NCBI GenBank assembly: GCA_017942005.1
Contig: JAGAVJ010000014.1
Span: 36,390 to 100,389, forward strand
Source: Clostridia bacterium
GTDB lineage: Bacteria; Bacillota; Clostridia; Oscillospirales; CAG-272
Length of the DNA stretch: 64,000 nucleotides
Direction of reading: 5' to 3'
The position numbers and the translations under genes were made by a program. How positions within the stretch are numbered: the stretch's first letter is position 1; every line of letters begins with the position of its first letter. The notes under the pieces were generated by a model. That model saw only the letters and a list, made by a program, of their open reading frames with translations, searched no databases and was not told the DNA's origin. Of this stretch, positions 61,233 to 64,000 are shown piece after piece.

Positions 61233-62129
61233 ATGCCAGTATTCCGCGTGGAAAAAAATAAGGGCTACACGGTGATGTCGAACCACCACCTGCGGAACAA
61301 AGACCTGTCCCTGAAAGCCAAGGGCCTGCTGTCACAAATGCTGTCACTCCCGGAAGATTGGGACTATACGTTAAAGGGCCTTGCCCTCATCAACCGGGAG
61401 AAGATCGACGCTATCCGGCAGGCTATCCGGGAGTTGGAGCAGGCGGGGTACATCGTCCGTTCGCGGGAGCGTGACGAACGGGGGCGGCTGCGGGGCGCAG
61501 ACTATGTGATCTATGAACAGCCGCAGACACCGCCTGCATTGGATTTACCTACGTTGGAAAATCCAACATTGGATAATCCTACGCAGGAAAAACCTACGTT
61601 GGAAAATCCAACGCAATTAAATAAAGATAGAGTAACTAAAGACCAATCTATTACTGACCCATTAAGTACCCATTCCATTCCCTCCCTTTCACCCCCTCCT
61701 GCTGGAACGGCTGGGGCTGCGGCTTCGCCGCCGGAAAGGAAAAGAACGGAAGCGGCCACGCAGAGCGCCGTTGAGATTTATCGGGACATCATCAAGGAGA
61801 ATATCGAGTACGACCACCTCCTGCGCTACTCGCAGATTGACCCGGAGGAATTGGACGGCATCGTGGAATTGCTGGTGGAAACCATCTGCACGGCCCGCAA
61901 GACAATCCGGGTGGCCGGTGACGACTACCCCGCCGAGCTGGTAAAGGCCAAGCTGCTGAAACTGAACAGCGGGCATATTGAGTTCGTCATGGACTGTATG
62001 CGGCAGAACACCACGAAAATCCGCAACATCAAGAAATATCTGCTGGCGGTGCTGTTCAATGCCCCCAGCACTATGGGAAGCTACTATACCGCCCTCGTCG
62101 CCCACGACATGGCGGAGGGCAAAATCTGA
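61233..62129 (+). CDS. Conjugative-element HTH protein (replication-initiator/DUF6017 type)
   Basis: The 298-residue protein opens PVFRVEKNKGYTVMSNHHLR, followed by a winged-helix domain (LSLKAKGLLSQMLSLPEDWD, KIDAIRQAIRELEQAGYIVR), as in plasmid and ICE replication-initiator-like proteins. A Pro/Thr/Asn linker built of PTLENPT-type repeats (about 105-130) leads to a DUF6017-like C-terminal domain (YRDIIKENIEYDHLL, KIRNIKKYLLAVLFNAPSTM). ATG 61233 has AAAGGAG 9 nt upstream. It is probably involved in element replication or regulation. Confidence 0.82.
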   Translation: MPVFRVEKNKGYTVMSNHHLRNKDLSLKAKGLLSQMLSLPEDWDYTLKGLALINREKIDAIRQAIRELEQAGYIVRSRERDERGRLRGADYVIYEQPQTPPALDLPTLENPTLDNPTQEKPTLENPTQLNKDRVTKDQSITDPLSTHSIPSLSPPPAGTAGAAASPPERKRTEAATQSAVEIYRDIIKENIEYDHLLRYSQIDPEELDGIVELLVETICTARKTIRVAGDDYPAELVKAKLLKLNSGHIEFVMDCMRQNTTKIRNIKKYLLAVLFNAPSTMGSYYTALVAHDMAEGKI

Positions 62130-62146
62130 AAAAGGAGGCCCCGACT

Positions 62147-62360
62147 ATGAAACAGGGCGCATTGATCTTCGACGAGCGGACAGACCGCTACGACATCCGC
62201 TTTGACCTGGCCGACTACTACGGCGGCTTGCACTGTGGACAGTGCTTCGACCGTGATGGTGGGCGGGCGCTGGAAGCCCACCCGGATTGAGTACGCCGCC
62301 GACTGGTATCTGGTGGGCATCCGGGCGGACGACCTGAACGGCCTGCGGGTGCGTATCTGA
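62147..62360 (+). pseudogene. DUF5348 small protein, frameshifted
   Basis: ATG 62147 (AAAGGAGG upstream) encodes MKQGALIFDERTDRYDIRFD and GGLHCGQCFD. One extra C at 62251-62252 then shifts the frame to an early stop. In the +1-corrected frame the expected continuation VMVGGRWKPTRIEYAADWYL and a normal C-terminal NGLRVRI ending at 62360 are intact. The restored length of 70 residues matches the family found in ICE cargo. It is either a recent inactivation or a base-call error. Confidence 0.82.
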
Positions 62361-62435
62361 TGCGGACTTACCTGCGGCGGCTGGTGGTTCCACCGTAGCC
62401 GCCCTTTTCGACTTCTGGCAAAGGAGGTATGACAC

Positions 62436-62906
62436 TTGCAGGAGGAAGTCACTCAAAAGACCATCGCGTTATCCATGAAAACCGGGAAGCTGACGGCCCA
62501 AGTGCTGCAAATGGCCTTGAAAAAGTATTTGGAGGCCCGAAAGCACGGTCCCAAGCTCCACCACGGCCAGCAGAGCTTGAAGCAGTTGAAGCAGCACGGG
62601 GCGGCGCTGTCCAACATTGAGATCACGGACGCCAACATCGCCGCTTTCAAGCCCTGCGCCAAGAAATACGGTGTGGACTTCACCTTGCGAAAGGACAAGA
62701 CCACCCAGCCGCCCCACTACATCGTCATTTTCAAGAGCCGGGACGCGGACAATCTGGAACAGGCTTTCAAGGAGTTCACCGCCAAGAAGCTGTCGAGAGA
62801 GACCAAGCCCTCCATCCGCAAGGCGCTGTCCGTCCTGCGGGAAGCGGCTGGCCGGAACGTCCAGCGGGCCAAGGAGAAAATCAGGGAAAGGGGGATGGAG
62901 CGGTGA
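62436..62906 (+). CDS. pcfB: PcfB-family conjugation accessory protein
   Basis: The 156-residue PcfB/DUF3801 protein has EVTQKTIALSMKTGKLTAQV, KLHHGQQSLKQLKQHGAALS, DFTLRKDK and PPHYIVIFKSRDADNLEQAF, with a basic C-terminus (RAKEKIRERG). PcfB associates with the coupling protein and relaxosome in pCF10-type transfer. It starts at TTG 62436, with AAAGGAGG 8 nt upstream; no ATG is in frame nearby. The stop overlaps the start of virD4 (GTGA). Confidence 0.9.
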   Translation: MQEEVTQKTIALSMKTGKLTAQVLQMALKKYLEARKHGPKLHHGQQSLKQLKQHGAALSNIEITDANIAAFKPCAKKYGVDFTLRKDKTTQPPHYIVIFKSRDADNLEQAFKEFTAKKLSRETKPSIRKALSVLREAAGRNVQRAKEKIRERGMER

Positions 62907-64000
62907 AGCCGGATATAAAGAAAATCATCATCACAAATTTGCCCTATCTACTGTTTGTTTATCTGTTCAGCAAGGTGGGCGAGGCGTGGCGGCTGGCGGC
63001 GGGGGCGGATGCCTCCCAAAAGCTGGTGCATCTGTTGGACAGTTTGGCAGCGTCGTTCGCCAACGGCCTGCCCAGCTTCCACCCCTTTGACCTGTGTACC
63101 GGCGTGGCGGGCGCGGTGCTGGTGCGGCTGGCGGTGTATCTGAAAGGCAAGAACGCCAAGAAATACCGCCACGGCATGGAATACGGCAGCGCCCGATGGG
63201 GCGGAGCAAAGGACATCGCCCCCTATATCGACCCCGTATTTGAAAATAACATCCTGCTCACGCAGACGGAACGGCTGACGATGAACGGCAGGCCCAAAGA
63301 CCCCAAGACCGCCCGGAACAAGAATGTGCTGGTGATCGGCGGTTCCGGCAGCGGCAAAACGAGATTTTTTGTCAAGCCCAACCTCATGCAGATGCACAGC
63401 AGCTATTGCATCACTGACCCGAAAGGCAGCCTCTTGATCGAGGTGGGCCAGCTTTTGAGGCGGGGCGGCTATCGGATAAAGGTGCTGAATACCATCAATT
63501 TTTCCAAGTCCATGCGGTATAACCCGTTCGCCTACCTGCACAGTGAAAAGGACATCTTGAAGCTGGTAAACACCATCATCGCCAACACCAAGGGCGACGG
63601 GGAAAAATCCACGGAAGATTTTTGGGTGAAGTCCGAACGGCTTTTTTACACCGCCTTGATCGGCTACATCTGGTACGAGGCCCCGGAGGATGAAAAGAAT
63701 TTCACCACCCTGCTTGAAATGATAAATGCCAGCGAAGCGAGGGAGGACGACGCCGAATTTCAAAGCCCCGTGGATGAAATGTTCGCCCGGCTTGCGGAAA
63801 AGGAGCCGGAGCATTTTGCTGTTCGGCAGTATCAAAAATTCCTGCTTTCCGCTGGCAAAACTCGTTCCTCGATCTTGATCTCCTGCGGGGCAAGGTTAGC
63901 GCCCTTTGACATCCGGGAAGTCCGTGAGCTGATGGAAACCGACGAAATGGAGCTGGACACCCTGGGCGACCGCAAAACGGCGCTGTTCCTGATTATGAGC
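62903..64000 (+). CDS. VirD4/TraG-type conjugative coupling ATPase, 3' end outside window
   Basis: GTG 62903 overlaps the pcfB stop by 4 nt. The 366 visible residues have an N-terminal membrane region (IIITNLPYLLFVYLF, FDLCTGVAGAVLVRLAVYL), YGSARWGGAKDIAPYI, the Walker A loop VIGGSGSGKTRFFVKPN, CITDPKGSLL and RYNPFAYL. The family couples relaxosome DNA to the type IV secretion channel by ATP hydrolysis. It is open to the right edge, and the usual family length (~600) implies that about 40% is missing. Confidence 0.95.
   Translation, partial: MKPDIKKIIITNLPYLLFVYLFSKVGEAWRLAAGADASQKLVHLLDSLAASFANGLPSFHPFDLCTGVAGAVLVRLAVYLKGKNAKKYRHGMEYGSARWGGAKDIAPYIDPVFENNILLTQTERLTMNGRPKDPKTARNKNVLVIGGSGSGKTRFFVKPNLMQMHSSYCITDPKGSLLIEVGQLLRRGGYRIKVLNTINFSKSMRYNPFAYLHSEKDILKLVNTIIANTKGDGEKSTEDFWVKSERLFYTALIGYIWYEAPEDEKNFTTLLEMINASEAREDDAEFQSPVDEMFARLAEKEPEHFAVRQYQKFLLSAGKTRSSILISCGARLAPFDIREVRELMETDEMELDTLGDRKTALFLIMS

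Larger units (their letters stand above)
61055..64000 (+). mobile_element. Integrative conjugative element of the Tn1549/CTn type, left part only
   Basis: From about 61.05 kb the sequence turns visibly GC-rich and carries, in order, the HTH/DUF6017 protein, DUF5348, PcfB and a VirD4 coupling protein, the conserved order of Firmicute conjugative transposons related to Tn1549. The exact left end and attachment site cannot be defined: no direct repeat is visible with only one end in view. The element continues past the right edge. Confidence 0.82.

Overview
The window looks like a chromosomal segment of an uncultured, anaerobic, low-to-mid GC Firmicute of the Clostridia. The reasons are sigma-A promoters (TTGACA-17-TATAAT), AGGAGG-type ribosome sites, a glycyl radical enzyme (anaerobe), sugar-binding lipoproteins, an alpha-L-fucosidase and a sialidase-like protein (a glycan-rich, probably gut, habitat), and a Tn1549/CTn-type conjugative element entering at the right edge. 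The species assignment is inference.

Layout. 1-4909 (minus): a large secreted transglutaminase-domain protein, cut by the left edge, and a large HTH regulator. 5026-16830 (minus): an envelope or capsular polysaccharide locus. It holds an acyl carrier protein, an adenylating ligase and an acyltransferase-3 (an acyl-decoration module), a Wzx flippase, a Wzy polymerase, a Stealth phosphotransferase, three glycosyltransferases and the priming sugar-phosphate transferase. 17572-19302 (plus): a second adenylating enzyme, divergent from the rest. 19482-31159 (minus): a second polysaccharide module with a GtrB-like GT2, a GT-C membrane transferase, a secreted transglutaminase/CBM9-like/FN3 protein, a second Wzx, a second Wzy, a GT2 and a GT4. 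31570-34416 (minus): a small acidic-tailed protein, a sugar-binding lipoprotein and a RmlD-like reductase.

34836-41502 (plus): GH29 fucosidase, rlmH, a WG-repeat protein, mnmG and an AlkD-like protein. 41627-41874 (minus): tRNA-Glu and tRNA-Met. 42126-47836: a sugar-acid regulon with a sialidase-like protein and a binding lipoprotein (plus) converging on dgoK, a KDPG-type aldolase and an IclR regulator (minus). Both promoters carry the same 14-bp palindrome. 48364-51660 (plus): a 1098-residue secreted protein of unknown function. 51781-60562 (minus): an SPFH/NfeD membrane operon, a sugar-phosphate isomerase-like protein, a deleted binding-protein pseudogene, trmO, a glycyl radical enzyme and another binding lipoprotein. 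60902-61054: an orphan 50-residue membrane peptide. About 61055-64000 (plus): the conjugative element (HTH/DUF6017, a frameshifted DUF5348, pcfB, virD4).

The most unusual signal is a recurrent leader architecture. Around ten genes scattered over the window have a good Shine-Dalgarno sequence 30 to 200 nt upstream of the start, too far to work linearly. An inverted repeat (often ATAAC...GTTAT) lies exactly between the two, so that folding would bring the Shine-Dalgarno to about 7-13 nt from the ATG. Two copies share three hairpins with changed but still complementary stems, and others carry large structured insertions in the loop. This is a candidate undescribed cis-acting RNA family that controls translation of glycosyltransferase, catabolic and lipoprotein genes.
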